Under the pieces are notes generated by a model, which was given only the letters and a program-made list of their open reading frames with translations, was not told the DNA's origin and did no database searches. From Coriaria nepalensis (lineage: Eukaryota; Streptophyta; Magnoliopsida; Cucurbitales; Coriariaceae), in the NCBI GenBank assembly GCA_027186245.1, contig CP114491.1, forward strand, positions 5,949,501 to 6,013,500: a stretch of DNA of 64,000 nt. The letters run 5' to 3'. Both the position numbers and the translations under genes were made by a program. Positions 32,691 to 52,020 of the stretch are shown here, piece by piece (position 1 is the stretch's first letter; each line of letters opens with the position of its first letter).

Positions 32691-33620
32691 TTTCGAGCGG
32701 GACATTCACCTTAGCCAATTGTAAATGTAATAGAAATCTTTGATAAAGATGATGATGATACATACTTATTATGTTATATATTTTATTGTATCATATATTA
32801 TTTATTTATTTTTTATCTAATATATATTCATTGAGTTCTGAATTTTTAACATTAGGTGCAGAGTCTGTATCTATTTAGAAATGAAGTGAATGTTGTTGAT
32901 GTTTGTTGAACTTACTAATATTTTTTAATTTGGTAAACTTGTTAATTGCTTGTTGATGAACTTCACAATTTGTTGTGATTGTGATGTTATGAATTTACGA
33001 TTGTGATACATTTACACTTTGAAAGTAATTTTTAAATGATAGTTATATATAATTTAAATATTATATTACCGAAATTTTAATCATAATTAATTACATACGT
33101 ATATATTTTAATTGATATAAAATCTTACATAAATAATAAATATATAATTATGCACACCTCAAGTTTAATATATATAATTAATTAATTACACATATTATAT
33201 AAAAAAAATACTCAGATACTCAATTATCTTATCCAATCGAAATAATTGGATAATCGCACGTATCCGATCTAACCCAATAGGATGTAGTGAGACTTATATA
33301 TGCCGACCCGATGCTCACCCATGCTCACCCCTAAATTTATGTAGTGAGATCTACATATGAGTTCCACGTCTACTTCACTATCCTATTTTATATATGAGTG
33401 TTGTACTCCCGGGATTCATTTTCCCTAAATACGGAAATGGAACGATAATCATTTGTTAAAGCTCTATCTCCGAAAGAAAGGGGAGGCAGGCACGTTTAGT
33501 TAGAAAGAACGTAGTCCAGCTCTTAGACAGCCCAAACCCATCAGGCTGCTCGTAAAAACACCGTTAATTAGTTTTGTTGTAAGAAAAAAACATTTTTGTA
33601 TTTATCTGTCTAAATTTTTG

Positions 33621-33730
33621 TCTTCTTCCTCCTTCTCCTCCTTTCCTTTCCGTTCCTATCTCTCTTTCAAACTTTCTCCCTAATTCCCTGCCTTCCTCTT
33701 TCCCTCTCTCGTCTCTTTCCCTTTTCTTCT
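33621..33730 (+). promoter_or_regulatory. CT-rich leader region of the CKL gene
   Basis: A long run dominated by C and T (TCTTCTTCCTCCTTCTCCTC and similar) lies about 600 bases before the start codon. Such stretches are common in plant 5' UTRs and core promoters. The minus-strand open frame here is a composition effect. A leader intron between here and 34282 is possible, since the first ATG of the kinase lies far downstream. Confidence 0.4.
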
Positions 33731-34281
33731 GCTGTTGTCAACAATTTTTTTTGGATCCGAACGCAAAGCGTTTCGCGATTTCTGTTGATTTTTGTATCTC
33801 TTCTTCTTCTTCTTTGGCTTTCGAATTTTTCAATCTGTAACTTCCTGCCCGTTACTTCCGTATTCATTTTTACGGTCAATGTTGCTAGATTTTCTTCAAT
33901 TTAGGGTTTTTAATTTGCCTATGCGATCCTAATTCGGGGATTTGTAGCATGACAGTAATTGATGGGGGTATTATTATTTTATATAGATTGAATTTGAACT
34001 TCCTTCTTTTTACGGGGAGGTTAGTATAAGAATCCATATTATTCGGTTCTTATATTTCCAATTCGGCGTTTAGAAATTCCTTTTTTCGTGCAATATATTT
34101 TAAATAGAAAGGGGTAGGGTGAACAAACTTGGTGTGAATTGGAAAATCAGTTGAAGTTTGGGTTTAGTTATCTGGAGAGAATAGCAAAATGCACGAGTAG
34201 ATACGGAATTGGGTGCGGATCAGGGTGTACATTCTCATTTCCATCTTTTTTGGGGGGTTGACTTTAATTTAAGGAAATTGG

Positions 34282-40397
<6,116 letters not shown>

Positions 40398-41577
40398 AAA
40401 ACGAAAAAAAAAAAACAAAAAAAGGAATTTTTTTTTATAAGGATTCTTGCAGAAAGAAAAGCACCTATATATTTTTTAGAGATTATCAAATATAATATTG
40501 TCATCTCTTGTACATGGGAAATTCCTTGATTCCACAGTTACAGGATATGTCACACGTCTGTCTCGACAAAAGTGTTCAAATAGACCTTTGTTCCACCCTT
40601 TTCCCCTCCACCTCAAGAGTTAACACGTTCGTGAAATGATAATATTCAGTGAGATTCAAACAGTTGTATTAAAAAAATGAAAAAAAGAAAAAGAAAATGT
40701 ATTTGTTTGGTAATAAATGTACTTCTGTTGTAGAACAAAGTTTGTGACTTCAATTAGTTTAATTGTGATAATTAATAATTTGGTTGGACAGGGTAGATGT
40801 ACTTCATACTCCTTATGTGCTTTTTCTTTTTTTTTTTATAGCAAGAACAATATTTTTCAGATCTTTTATTGTGATTCTGGTGGGACTTTCTGTTTTCCCG
40901 TTTGATTTTAGATTCTGGGATGGCAATACCTGGTGAGGTTTGATCCTCTAGAAAGAATTACTAAAACAGTAAATAGAAAGATTGTCAAATGCTTTTACAA
41001 TAATAATCGAAATGATATATCTATAAGGCTCATCGAAATGATATATGTAGTATGATATATATGATATGGTAAACCGATTAATCTTAATCGAATATATTAA
41101 TTTCATACTACATATCATACATCTCTTAATTTTTTAATAGATTATATTCATAATTAATAGATTAATTTTAATTATATATGCTAGCTTTACAGTAACCTTA
41201 CACATGTTTTCTCCATATACGCTAGTTTCACATGGTTAAGATAGATCTAAACACAGTAAACAAAGTTCCCATCTGAATTATGCTGAAAAATCATTTTAAT
41301 TTCGATCTCATCCACATGTTATAACATCTCCAATTACCGAGAAAGAAAAGAGATTGCATTTTGAAATTAACATTTTGTTTTGGGTTCATCAAAGGTGTTC
41401 AAAAGCTATCGCATTCAATAACAGAAAGAACAAAGAAAACTACTAATACAATCAACTCCAATGTCTACTTTCAACATAAGCTTGGTCTTTTCTCACAAAG
41501 GATATTATATATTGTCAGATATAATGCTCATTTTCAAGCATTTGTTGTTGCTCTCTCTTTAGCCGCATATTACCATA
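40398..41577. other. 3' flank of CKL and intergenic sequence
   Basis: This holds the 3' UTR of CKL to about 40730, then AT-rich sequence. An imperfect inverted repeat around ATTTCATACTACATATCATA (41100-41120) pairs with ATGATATATGTAGTATGATA (41038-41057). No gene is supported. Confidence 0.45.
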
Positions 41578-41585
41578 CCTTCTTC

Positions 41586-42342
41586 TAGGCGTGAGCAATG
41601 ATTGAATTGGTTGGATCTAATCCGATAATATTGGATAACAATCCGATTGAATCAAGTGATCTTAAGATGGCTGTCGAATCAAATTTATTGAGGTCAGATA
41701 ATAGTTAGATCAGATCGGATCCAACTGAACATTTTTTTTTATAGAATTTTTTTAAAGATAACTTAATTTATATTAAATAGTATCAACTATTATATTATAA
41801 GAAAATATTAATGTATTTAATTGAAGTTGTATCTTTTAAAATATATATATATATATATAATGAAAAAATCAACTATCATTTAAGAAATAATTGATTAAAA
41901 ATTTTATTTAAAAAAATAATAAATAAAAATCTATTAAAGAAAAAAATATAATTGACAAAATAAATAAAAAAATTAATTTTTTTATTTAATTGAACAATTA
42001 CTTCATTTACAAAAAATAATAATAAAAAATTATATAATAAAGTAAATAAATGAAAAAATATATTTTAAGAAAAACTTAATATAACAGTAAAACAAATTAA
42101 AAATCAAGAGTAATTTAATTAAATTAAATAAAAATTCATTAATAAAATATTTAAAATAAAAAAAAAAGTTTATGTAAAAAAATATTTTTAAAAAGAACTA
42201 ATTTAAAATAATTTACATTAAAAAATATAAAAACAATCAGATTCGGTCGAATCAAATATCCAATACAATCTTTAATTGGATGAATCCGACCGACCGAATA
42301 AAAATATAATATATCTAATTGAATCATTGTTGATCGTCCCTA
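41586..42342. mobile_element. Non-autonomous hAT-like element with 8-bp target-site duplication
   Basis: The left end TAGGCGTGAGCAATGATTGA and the complement of the right end (TAGGGACGATCAACAATGAT) match as imperfect terminal inverted repeats. Direct 8-bp flanks CCTTCTTC (41578-41585) and CCTTCTAC (42343-42350) differ by one base; eight is the hAT duplication length. The interior is almost pure A/T and codes for nothing. Sub-terminal GGATC/CCGAT words resemble those inside the hAT relic at 30840-33333, which may have supplied the transposase. Confidence 0.7.
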
Positions 42343-42581
42343 CCTTCTACACGTTACCGCAATATTGTTGCTCTCTCTTTTCTTATAATCCATGTATGGA
42401 TACTAACACATCATAAACACGTCAATTAATGATAATCGCCATGCTTATCTGAAGGAACAGCAAGATACATTCTTGATGAAGTGAGCAACTTCGAAGAGGT
42501 GGAACCTTGTTGGAACAAAGAGATTGGAATTATATACAATATGCAACCTTGTTGGAATTCAATATCATCAGTGTTTTCGGT

Positions 42582-45500
42582 TCATGGATTTCGAAGAGCA
42601 GCCAAGCGTTTCTCGAGCTCATCCATGCCAGAACTGAAAGGGTTATCATTGCTCATTGTGAGTTCATATTTGGACATATCTATAGATACATCTGGCAATA
42701 TCCAATAGAAATACTGTAGAAATGAAAGAAGGGTAAAAAGGATAATTACCTGCTGACATCCTCGGCATTCTTTGATGCAATTCTTCCTTTTGGAGCTGTT
42801 GACAACTACAAGAGATAAATTACAACAAAATCAGACATAAGACTATGACCAAGCCGGAAGTACTAACAATAAATTACAGAGTGTGAAACCAATTACGCCA
42901 ACCTGTGAGGCAACATCAACACCAATTTCATCAAGCACCTGCCATACAAAAAAGAAGAAAACAAAGATACTTGTTTTAGTTCTTTAATTAGAGAATCAAA
43001 CATCATAATCCTAATATTATGTTCCCCCCCCCCCTCTTTTTAAAAGGATCACTACTATAGGCTCCCCTATTTACCCCAGGGTGACTCGAACCTAAAACCT
43101 ATTGGGTTCCACATGAGGGTGCTACCACTGAGCTACCATCCCATTTAAAGGTTTATCATTAAATAAAGCCAATCTTTAGTTAAAAATACAGTTAAGGGCC
43201 ATGGATTATTAAGTGGCAAGTGATGAGAGCTGTTCAGAAATTTCTAACATAAATTTATCAAAATCATGATCGGGAGTACTCTCATTAAGTGAAGAAAAAA
43301 AAAAAATGAAGTCAATTAGAGAGACCCACCTGGTTGGTCAGCTCTTCAGTCTCCTCCTCAGCCTCATCATCATCCAAGACATCATCCAGGGAATCTGATA
43401 TCATTTCAGTCTGCAGGAACAAGTGTTAGATTATTAACAGAAGAGTTCTACCAAGAATAAAAAATTTTACTTCCTTTCCTTGTAACTTGCTCTAAAATTA
43501 GCATGATCTTACTTACAGTCATATCCATCTGTGCAGACTGCTTCTGAAATTCCCTAATCACCTTTGCTTGTTTGGCGGGAGCCATTTGCTGCAATGAAAC
43601 ATACAAGTATTAACAGATCTGAAATTGAGGAGGAAAAAAAATATATATACCAAAAAAAAAAAAAAAGGGTTTCTATTTACATGGTTGTTAAATATCAGAT
43701 GCATGCACATGAACCTGCCCTTAATTTAGGTAAAAAAGAATTAATGCCAATAGCCTCTCATGATAAGTTATCATCCAATCTTATATCTTCCATTTAGCAA
43801 CTTCTACTGCATGATGGATGTGGCTGAACAGTATTTAATCTTGCACTATCTGACCTTATTCATAGCCTCCATTGCCTTACTGGCACCCTTCAAACCGACA
43901 GCAACTGAAGTTTGAGCATGCATTGCCTGAAGAAGGGGGTGAGCACCATTCAGTGCATCAATAAATATAAGCACCCGAGAAGGTAAAATGGTCGAGAGAG
44001 AGAGAGGAAAAAGTTAAATGTGAACCTGTGTATGGGTTGCTATGCCTTTCATTTGAGCCCGACTACTCTGTAAGTTGGCTATCTGTTGCCTTAGCCTGAC
44101 TAGCTGCCGAGCTAGTATTTTTGTTGCTTCCTGCAGAATGTAAAAGACAAATTAATTGAGAAAGCAATATATACTTCCACAAAAAGGAAAGTAAGCAAGC
44201 AAAAATAAACTACCCCGAAACAAGTCAACAGACTATTATGTCTACCTCATTTCCTGTTTTAGCAGTTCTCTTTATCTCTGCAACAAGCTTCTTTTCCTGA
44301 AAAGATACTAAAGTATATTAGAACTAATTGTGGAAAGAAAATGATTTATTTTAAGAAGATCTTGACTTACTTCTAATTGCAATGCTCCTATTTCCTTCTC
44401 TATACCTGACAACCGCAAAGTAAGTCAAATTAAAAGAAATGATTAACATGAATATATAAGAAGGTTAACTAAATAACCATTTTAAGCTACTCTAGCACTT
44501 CCCATAAATTTCAATTTCCTTAGTACATAATATATCTTGGCACTCTGATTTTAAATGGCATCAGCATGAATGTAGAACAGGACATGATGCCAAGTAAATT
44601 AAAGAAGTAGAAAAAGTCTTGGAGCCTTATATTCTTCTTCTACTCTGACTATGCTGACATCACTCAGTATCCACAATCAAATGACAGATCTATTACAGTT
44701 TAACCAAAAGGTGGCCCACCTCATCTAAACACATATATTTCTAGCAAAGTGTGCCCATAAAAAATCACTTGCAGAAGTAATAAACAGCAATAGTATCTAT
44801 CTTTCTACCACACAGTGGAATTCTTAAATATAAGTTTCAGTGTGACCGCAACTTGTTTCAGTTCTATAAAACTGAATATTTCTGTCATATTTCTATCCAG
44901 ATATTCGTTGTAAAGTACAGGAATATAAGATATTCTTACACTTGAACCAAATATATATTACAATCCACAAAGCTGGGGGACCAGTGCAAGAGCCCAACCA
45001 CACATTCACATATCCTTTAGCCACAAAAATTTTCAAATCTTTGCTGAGGATTCTAGCTGCAATAGATTACACATGTTGAACAAATTGACTCATGATGAAA
45101 GTAAAACCGACGGATCTCTATTTACAGAAAGCATAATGTGTAAGCAGATCAGTTCAAATATTATTAACTATCCACCACCCTTTGTTTATGCATGAATTTA
45201 TACTTTACGGTTCAGATAACCTTACGGTTATCTCACATGTAAAAAATATATTTAATTACTCGACAAGTACAAAGTTCATCCATAGAGCACTAAAAATAAT
45301 CTGTTTTCTCTGCAAGTATCATAATTTCTGATGAAGTGACAGTATAGTAGAAAATTGACAATGATCAAATCCCAAAATAAGTATAGCAGATAAAACCAAG
45401 AAGTTAACAATATAAGTAAGCAACACCCCAACGCAGTAAAAAGATTCATCAAAATAAGTACCTCAAAACATCTATAATCAAATTACACAACCATCGAATA

Positions 45501-46216
45501 GAGATCAATCACATAATGTATATGATAGAAGTCTAACACTACTTCTATTCACAGGTTGCAAAATTGCGGGCCCAATTATCATTTTCATCTGAGATTTAGA
45601 TTTATTCACAACACTCAACAATATCTTACAGCTAAGGCTTACAGTGTACAAGACCTTTTTCCTTCAGTTTGGAAGCCAAATACTTTCTATTTCCAAAATT
45701 TCCCCTTTGCATTAAGGAAGGAAGGAGGAGATACTATTCGAGTCAAGTACGTAGAGATAATAAAAATATTAATATAAAACATGAAACTATTAAGCTCAAA
45801 GAAGATATTAGTTATCTTTTGATTAAGAGAGTAAAGAAAAAGGCAGAACAATAAGTATATGGACAGACACAATTGGAGGTACCAATAATCCGATGATGAT
45901 ACTGATAAAAACATCATAACATTTCGAATTTATTAGAAATCAAGGCAAAGTACCTCTTGTAGCGATGGTCATTTCCCGCTTACTCTCCCTAAGAGCCTCT
46001 GCAATTAGAACGATCGATCAAACAAGAGACAATGTAGAGTCAACCGAATTGGAAATTTGATAAATCGAAGTACAATAAAACCTATGAACAGGAGAAATAC
46101 GAAAAAATTTGCATAGATTCATACTAAAATTGAGAGCAAAACAAATCGATGAACAAAGAAGAAGAAGAGTTAAAGCAGGAACCTTTCGCTTTGGGTTTCT
46201 TGGTGAAGATGTTCAT
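42582..46216 (-). CDS. VPS2.3: ESCRT-III subunit VPS2 (VPS2.2/VPS2.3, CHMP2B-like)
   Basis: Eleven coding exons on the minus strand join in frame: 46216-46183, 45998-45954, 44405-44371, 44296-44246, 44130-44026, 43926-43855, 43588-43517, 43410-43330, 42938-42903, 42805-42750 and 42633-42582, giving 212 residues, the usual length. The start MNIFTKKPKAKEALRESKRE is typical. The basic N-terminal helices (EKKLVAEIKRTAKTGNE, ILARQLVRLRQQIANL) are followed by an acidic C-terminal half (SDSLDDVLDDDEAEEETEEL). The end SSGMDELEKRLAALRNP is a MIM1 motif, which binds the MIT domain of the ATPase VPS4. The protein polymerises on endosomal membranes during sorting into multivesicular bodies. It resembles VPS2 rather than SNF7 in its N-terminus and MIM1 end. 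All introns are GT-AG, and the large 1.5-kb intron lies between exons 2 and 3. Confidence 0.95.
43035..43144 (-). mobile_element. tRNA-derived SINE in VPS2 intron 9
   Basis: On the minus strand the sequence starts GGGATGGTAGCTCAGTGGTA, with an A box (TAGCTCAGTGG, 43125-43135), and carries a B box (GGTTCGAGTC, 43083-43092) at normal tRNA spacing, then a short unrelated body ending at a C11/G11 tract (43024-43034). The arms between the boxes do not fold as a full tRNA, so a SINE head is more likely than a tRNA gene. It sits in the intron between the exons 43410-43330 and 42938-42903. Confidence 0.65.
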
Positions 46217-46403
46217 GGCGTCTGTTGAATAACCTGATCCTTGGCAAAGCACACCAATTAAGTATGTTCAGAGAGAGGGAGAGAAGAAACAAGCAGGGAG
46301 ATGCCGAGGATTCTTCTTCGAAATGAGCCCGATGTCATAGAAGACGCGTAAATTCAATCCTTTTATTTTTATCTCTCAATACTTTTAGTATACTCAACTT
46401 GGA

Positions 46404-46413
46404 TTTATTATTA

Positions 46414-46459
<46 letters not shown>
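46404..46459. repeat. ATT trinucleotide microsatellite
   Basis: About 17 units of TTA/ATT with one interruption near 46415, about 190 bases before the VPS2 start codon (upstream on the minus strand). Confidence 0.9.
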
Positions 46460-47298
46460 GACCCGTCAACAAATCATTATTAGGACAAATAGGAGTATCA
46501 AAGCTGGGAATTCTTTTCAGATTCCTTATTTCTCTTTCTAATTATTTTTATTTTGTTCCATGAGGACTGATCCAGTGTTCTTCAAATTGAAACTCAAATC
46601 TCATCGGAGGATCAGGAGAATTTGGATTCTAAGCAGTTTGACTTATTCCCAATAAAGGCTCCCAAATTAATCTTATTCTTTTAAGGGTCATTTGATTAAT
46701 AATAATAAATTTAAATGAGAATGAATGTTAAATCGATTTGATTCTATTTTCATCTTTTGGTTTATTACTATTTATTTTGAAAAATCATTTTTCCTCTTTA
46801 AAATACCAATAATAAAGAATGATGATGATAAAGGAAAAATAGATAATAGATGAGAGTTGACAAATTTTAGAATAAGACATTCCCATACTTTTTTCACTAA
46901 AAATATAGAAAGAAATAAAATTTTTAAATCATGTTACTTTTCTCACTAAAAATATAGAAGAAATGAAAAATTTTAAATCATGTTACTAAAAATTTTTAAA
47001 GACATTTTTTACTCATTTTCTTTTTTTTTTTAACTTCTTTTTTCCTCTTATGCTTACCTAATCTTCTTTAGTTTTTTTTTTTTGATCAATTTCTTTTCTT
47101 CATCTTTCTAAGGTAGGCTTCTCTCCACCAGATTTATAGCTCCTCTTTCTCTTTCGATATCCTTCTAGTTTGTTAGCTATGATTGGGTATGTATGTATTA
47201 TTATTATTATTATTCTTCTTCTTCTTATCTTAGATCGGTAATGTATCTTTCTAAGATCTACAATGTTAGATATGCTCGATTAGGGCTGATGGGAAAGG
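46460..47298. other. Intergenic sequence upstream of VPS2
   Basis: No gene seen. The phrase TTTTCACTAAAAATATAGAA occurs twice (about 46889 and 46940), a duplication of about 50 bp. A TTA/CTT repeat lies at 47198-47228. Confidence 0.45.
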
Positions 47299-48891
47299 TG
47301 TTGGAAAACAGGTTTTAAATTAGCAGTGAAAGTGATTGTTAGTTCCAATATATAACAAAAAAAATTTGAAAAGTTTTAGCAATCATTTATATATATATAT
47401 ATATTAATTCTACATTTATACGAATAGTTCATACCGTAGCCAACGCGAATCGATCGTCGAGACTCATACCACGATCCTCCAGGTCGATCCTCCAGGTCGA
47501 TCCTCAAAATATTAGGACGTGTGTGGGCACGTAGAGATGATTATGTTTTCTCTCTTTTTCTTTTTGTCAAAAAATCTCTCTTTTGCTTATCTATTTTAAA
47601 TCATATCATATCTTATTTAAATTTTAATTAGTTTATCAAACTAATTTAAATTTTGATTTACTTAATTTTAATATTAAATTACTATCTCATATCAATTTAA
47701 TATTATATATATATAACATATTTAATTCAAAATTAAATATATTATTTTTTATAAAATAAAATTTGAAATTCATTATTATATTTAAATACATTTTTAAATT
47801 AATTAATATAAATTATCTTATAATTATATATTTGCCCCAGAAAACTATTATCTTTGCAAATAAATCATTTTTCAACCTTTGTCACTCATACCATATATAG
47901 TGTTTTATAGAGGCACTTGCGGACTATGAACCTATAATTCCAAACTCCAATAAATTAAATTATTAATTAAAATATTTAATCTAATAAATATTATTTACTA
48001 AATCTAATATTATTATACTAAAAATATGAGAAAATACTCTTGCAATTGTAGAACAAATTGTTGAGCAATCTCTAGTAGTCCATTGATATTGTCATTACAT
48101 ACAATTCAATCCTCCAATAATTGATTCATAATTAGAACTGATCAAAATTATCGTTTTGCCCCTCTAATTATCTCTTTATCCTTAAGTATCATTAATTAAC
48201 TAGTGAACGGTCATTTATAATTTAATTATAAATTTGAGCTCAAAACCATTCAGTTTCATAATTGACCTTTAAGATAACCAATATACAATCTGTTAGGAAG
48301 AGGGTTTGGACTCCTTATCTGTAAATCATGTTCCTAATCGCTTATTACAATGAACCTCTAAAACAAAGTCTTTAGCATGTTTTACAAACAAACCGTGACG
48401 AGTAAATCAAAAAATCCAGTTGACATAAATAGGAGTTTATGAGTACTCAGGATTCAGATTGATCTGTATATAATCATCTATTGATATGAATAGAACTCTT
48501 TATGGAAAACAATATATTAATAAAGATTTACTTTATACCGGATTATGTCATATATAATCCAATTATATAAAGTACTTTCACTATGATGTCTATTTACATC
48601 AATGATTTGAATCTAGATCACTTATATTCATAATGTTAGTCGACTATACTAGTAACCACATATTAAAGATTTCATACTTTAATATATTTTGGATAATTTA
48701 ATTCATCATCTATAATCTTAATCCTCTTGTACTAATACAAGATTATAGTTACATAAATGAATTTGAAATTTTCTGATATTAATACACATTATTCAATAAT
48801 AACATATTCAAACAATTATATAAAAAAATGTCACTTTCATTAATTTCATAGAAATATACTATTACATGCTTTTAGGGCACCATGCTCAACA
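47299..48891 (-). repeat. 3' LTR of the copia element
   Basis: On the minus strand it begins TGTTGAGCATGGTGCCCTAA at 48891, preceded by the purine-rich tract ACAAGTGAGAGAT, and ends CAACA at 47299. A doubled CGATCCTCCAGGT word (47474-47503) and long A/T stretches lie inside. Confidence 0.8.
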
Positions 48892-51800
48892 ATCTCTCAC
48901 TTGTCCTAAAGCAAGTGAGGAATAACCTTTATCCCTAAATTACGTACATGATCCTTAAAAGACTTCGCTCGGAAGTGTCTTAGTAAACAGATCCGTAAGG
49001 TTCTATTCCGACTCTATCTTCATAACTATGACATCACCTCAGTGTACTATCTCTCTGATAAAATAATATTTTCTCTCTATGTGCTTTCCCCTTTTATGAC
49101 TCGTCGATTCTTTCGAGTTAGCCCTTGCCCCAATGTTATCACAGTACATGATTAGTGGTTTATCCATATCACTGTAGAACTTGTTGAGCCAAACGCCTCT
49201 TTTGATGCTTCACAAGCCCCTATATATTCAACTTCCATGGTAGAATCTGCAATATTGGATTGTTTGATACTTCTCTAGACTATAGCTCCTTCACCAAGCT
49301 TGAACACTGATCTAGAAGTTGACTTTCGACTATCTCTATCTGATTGAAAATTAGAATTAGTGTATCAAGTGGGGTTTAGGTCTCCACCTGAATAAACAAG
49401 CATATAGTTTCTCGTTCTCCGAAGATACTTGAGAATATGTTTTACCGTTATCTAGTGTTCTAAACCAGGATTTGATTGATAACGACTGACTATTTCTATT
49501 GCATAACAAATGTCAGATCTTGTACACAACATGGCATACATAAGACTGCCTACAACTGAGGTATAAGGAATTTGTCTCATCTCTTCTTCTTAAGGTGTCA
49601 TTGGACATTGCTCTTTAGAAAGAACTACTCAATGCCTGGTTGATAATTGACCCTTTTTGGAGTTTTACATTGAGAATCGAGCTATCACCTTATTTATATA
49701 TGAGCCTAGAGTTAGCGCCAAAAACTTGCTATTCTTATCTCTTAGGATTTGGATTCCTAGAACATAGTTTGCTTCTCCCAAATTTTTCGTTTGGAATTGC
49801 TTGGCTAGCCATTCTTCACATTTGGCCATATGTCTACATTCCAAATGAGTAAAATATCATCTACATAAGGAACTAAGAAGACCACCTTATTTTCCATGAT
49901 GTGTTTATAGAAACATGGTTCGTCAACATTTTGCTCGAAGCCATACATCTTGATAGTCTCATCAAACCTTAGGTTTGAAGACTTGGTGGCTTGCTTTCAG
50001 CCATAAATGGATCTAAGCAACTTGCAAACTTTTTGTTCTTGGCCTTTTTGCACAAAACCTTCTGGTTGCATCACATAAATTCTTTCTTCAAGATAGCCAT
50101 TCATAAAAGCTATCTTGACATCCATTTGCCATATCTTGTAGTCTAAACTAGCAGTTATGAATAAAAGAATGCGTATAGACTTTAGCATGGCAATGAGAGA
50201 GAAAGTCTCTTCGTAATCGACCCATTCCCTTTGGGGTATAGCCCTTTGCTACAAGTCGTGCCTTGAAAGTCTCTACTTTCCCATCTACTCCTCTTTTCTT
50301 CTTGAAGATCAATTGATATCCAATGGGTTTGACATCTTTAGGTGGATCTATATGTTCCAAGATAAAATTCGAATACATTGATTCCATTTCTTAGTTCATT
50401 ACATCTTTCCATTTATCCTTGTTAGAATCATCCATTGCCTCTTTGAAGGTTAATGGACCGTCCTAGTTTGTCTGTGATAATTGAACCTGAACCTCGTGTT
50501 CGTAATGAATAGGTTGTCTCACAATCCTCCCACTACAATAAGCTACTAGGGAGTTCTGACTAGGATCGGTGGTGTCTTGATGTTGTCATTCATTAGATGG
50601 TGATTTTGATAATATGATCTTATCATAATTTAATTCCTATAGTACTACCTTACTACAAGGTTTGTAATTTTTCATACATGTTCAAGAAAAGTTGTATTTG
50701 TTAATACAAACACTTTTTCTCTCTAAGACTATAAAAGTAACCTCCCTTTTGTACCAGGAGCATAGCCAACAAATATGAAAACTTTAGATAGCGAGTCTAA
50801 CTTCTGAGTCTTGGATTTCAGCATATGTGTTGGACAACCCCATATGCGAAAATGCCATAAACTTGGTTTAGTGCCATTCCACAACTCTAAAGGTGTATTT
50901 TGTATAGACTTAGATGGAACTACATTCAAAATGTATACTGCGGTTTGAAGTGCATATCCCTCGAATGTGAGTGGTAGGGATGAATAGCTTAACATTGACC
51001 CAATCATATCCAATAAGGTTATGTTTCTCCTTTTTGTAACATCATTCTGCTATGGTGTTCCAGGTGCTATGAGTTGGGATGGAATACTATGCTTCAACAA
51101 ATGATTCTTAAACTCAAAATTAAGGTATTCACCTCCTCGATTTGATCGACCTATTTTAAGTGATTTTCTTAATTGTTTTTCAACTTCAGCTTAGAATTAT
51201 TTGAACTTTCCAAAAGTTTTAGATTTCCTTTGCATTAGGTATATATATCTGTATCTTAAATAATCATCAATGAAGGTGATCAATTATTCATAACCTCTTA
51301 TTGCTTGTATATTTATAGGACCACGAACTTCGCTATATACTAACTGAAGTCGTTCTTTAGCTCTTAGGCCATTTTCAGAGAAAGATTTCTTAGTTATCTT
51401 TCCTTCTAGACATGATTCACAAACTGGAAGAGTGCCAACACTTAGCTCTCTTACAGACCAATCCTTTACTAACCTGTTTATCCTATCAAGATTGATATGT
51501 CTTAACCTAAGATGCCAAAGATATGCAGCATCACTTTGAGAAACTTTTTGTGATTTGTTAGATTTAGGATTTGCTACTTTAAATAATTTTGAATTATTCA
51601 CGATCATTCATTTGGTTTAAGCAGATAGAGTTCGTTAGTGTTTTACATAACAAATATTGAAACCTTTCTTAGAAACAATAATCTCATTATTAATAAAAGG
51701 AATATCAAAATCTTGTTCATGCAACATAGATAAAGAAATCAAATTTCTGCAAAATTCAAGAATAAAATAAATATTATTTAAAACAAGATAATTATTGCTA

Positions 51801-52020
51801 AAAAGTAAACAAACTTCTCCCACTGCTTTACCTGAAACGATCGCTCACTACCAACTCTCATTGTCACCTTTCCAACAGCAAACTCCCTAAAAAAACTAAG
51901 TATTTTTAAAGAAAAACTAATTATTTTTAAAGAAAAACAAACATGATTAGTGATTCCCAAATCTACCATCCAAGATAAAAAATCATCTTCCAATAAACAT
52001 GCTTCTAAAATAAGCAAATT
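48892..52020 (-). pseudogene. Copia pol remnants: protease, integrase, RT, RNase H
   Basis: From the 5' side: a protease remnant reading WMVDLGITNHVCFSL, where active copia enzymes have DSG (Ser to Leu); a GAG-pre-integrase block with LWHLRLRHINLDRINRLVKD and CESCLEGK (51607-51284); integrase core pieces (51013-50729) with TPLELWNGTKPSL and FRIWGCP; RT pieces (50387-49997) with FKARLVAKGY, MDVKIAFMNGYLEERIYVMQ and PEGFV; then LYVDDILL, seen on the minus strand near 49870-49845. RNase H is only traceable by likeness below 49600. Stops and frameshifts split the frame in at least six places. Confidence 0.8.

Larger units (their letters stand above)
30840..33333 (+). mobile_element. Decayed hAT-family DNA transposon
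   Basis: Two parts of a hAT transposase lie in plus-strand order: a BED-type zinc-finger remnant (31936-32040) and the C-terminal dimerisation domain (32492-32690). The right end reads GCTCACCCATGCTCACCCCTA up to 33333; its complement TAGGGGTGAGC is a typical plant hAT terminus. CCGATC/GGATAAT-type words occur inside both ends (30895-30975 and 33215-33290). The left terminus is not clear, so the start coordinate is approximate. The middle of the transposase is missing. Confidence 0.65.

Noticed and set aside
41341..41588. 75-residue frame between CKL and VPS2
   Set aside because: It lacks any family motif and runs into the border of the hAT-like element.
42481..42719. Plus-strand frames over the last VPS2 exon
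   Set aside because: They are antisense to the well-supported final exon encoding the MIM1 motif.
43035..43144. A functional tRNA gene on the minus strand
   Set aside because: The A and B boxes are present but the acceptor and anticodon arms do not pair as in a tRNA, and the site is in an intron. A SINE head fits better.
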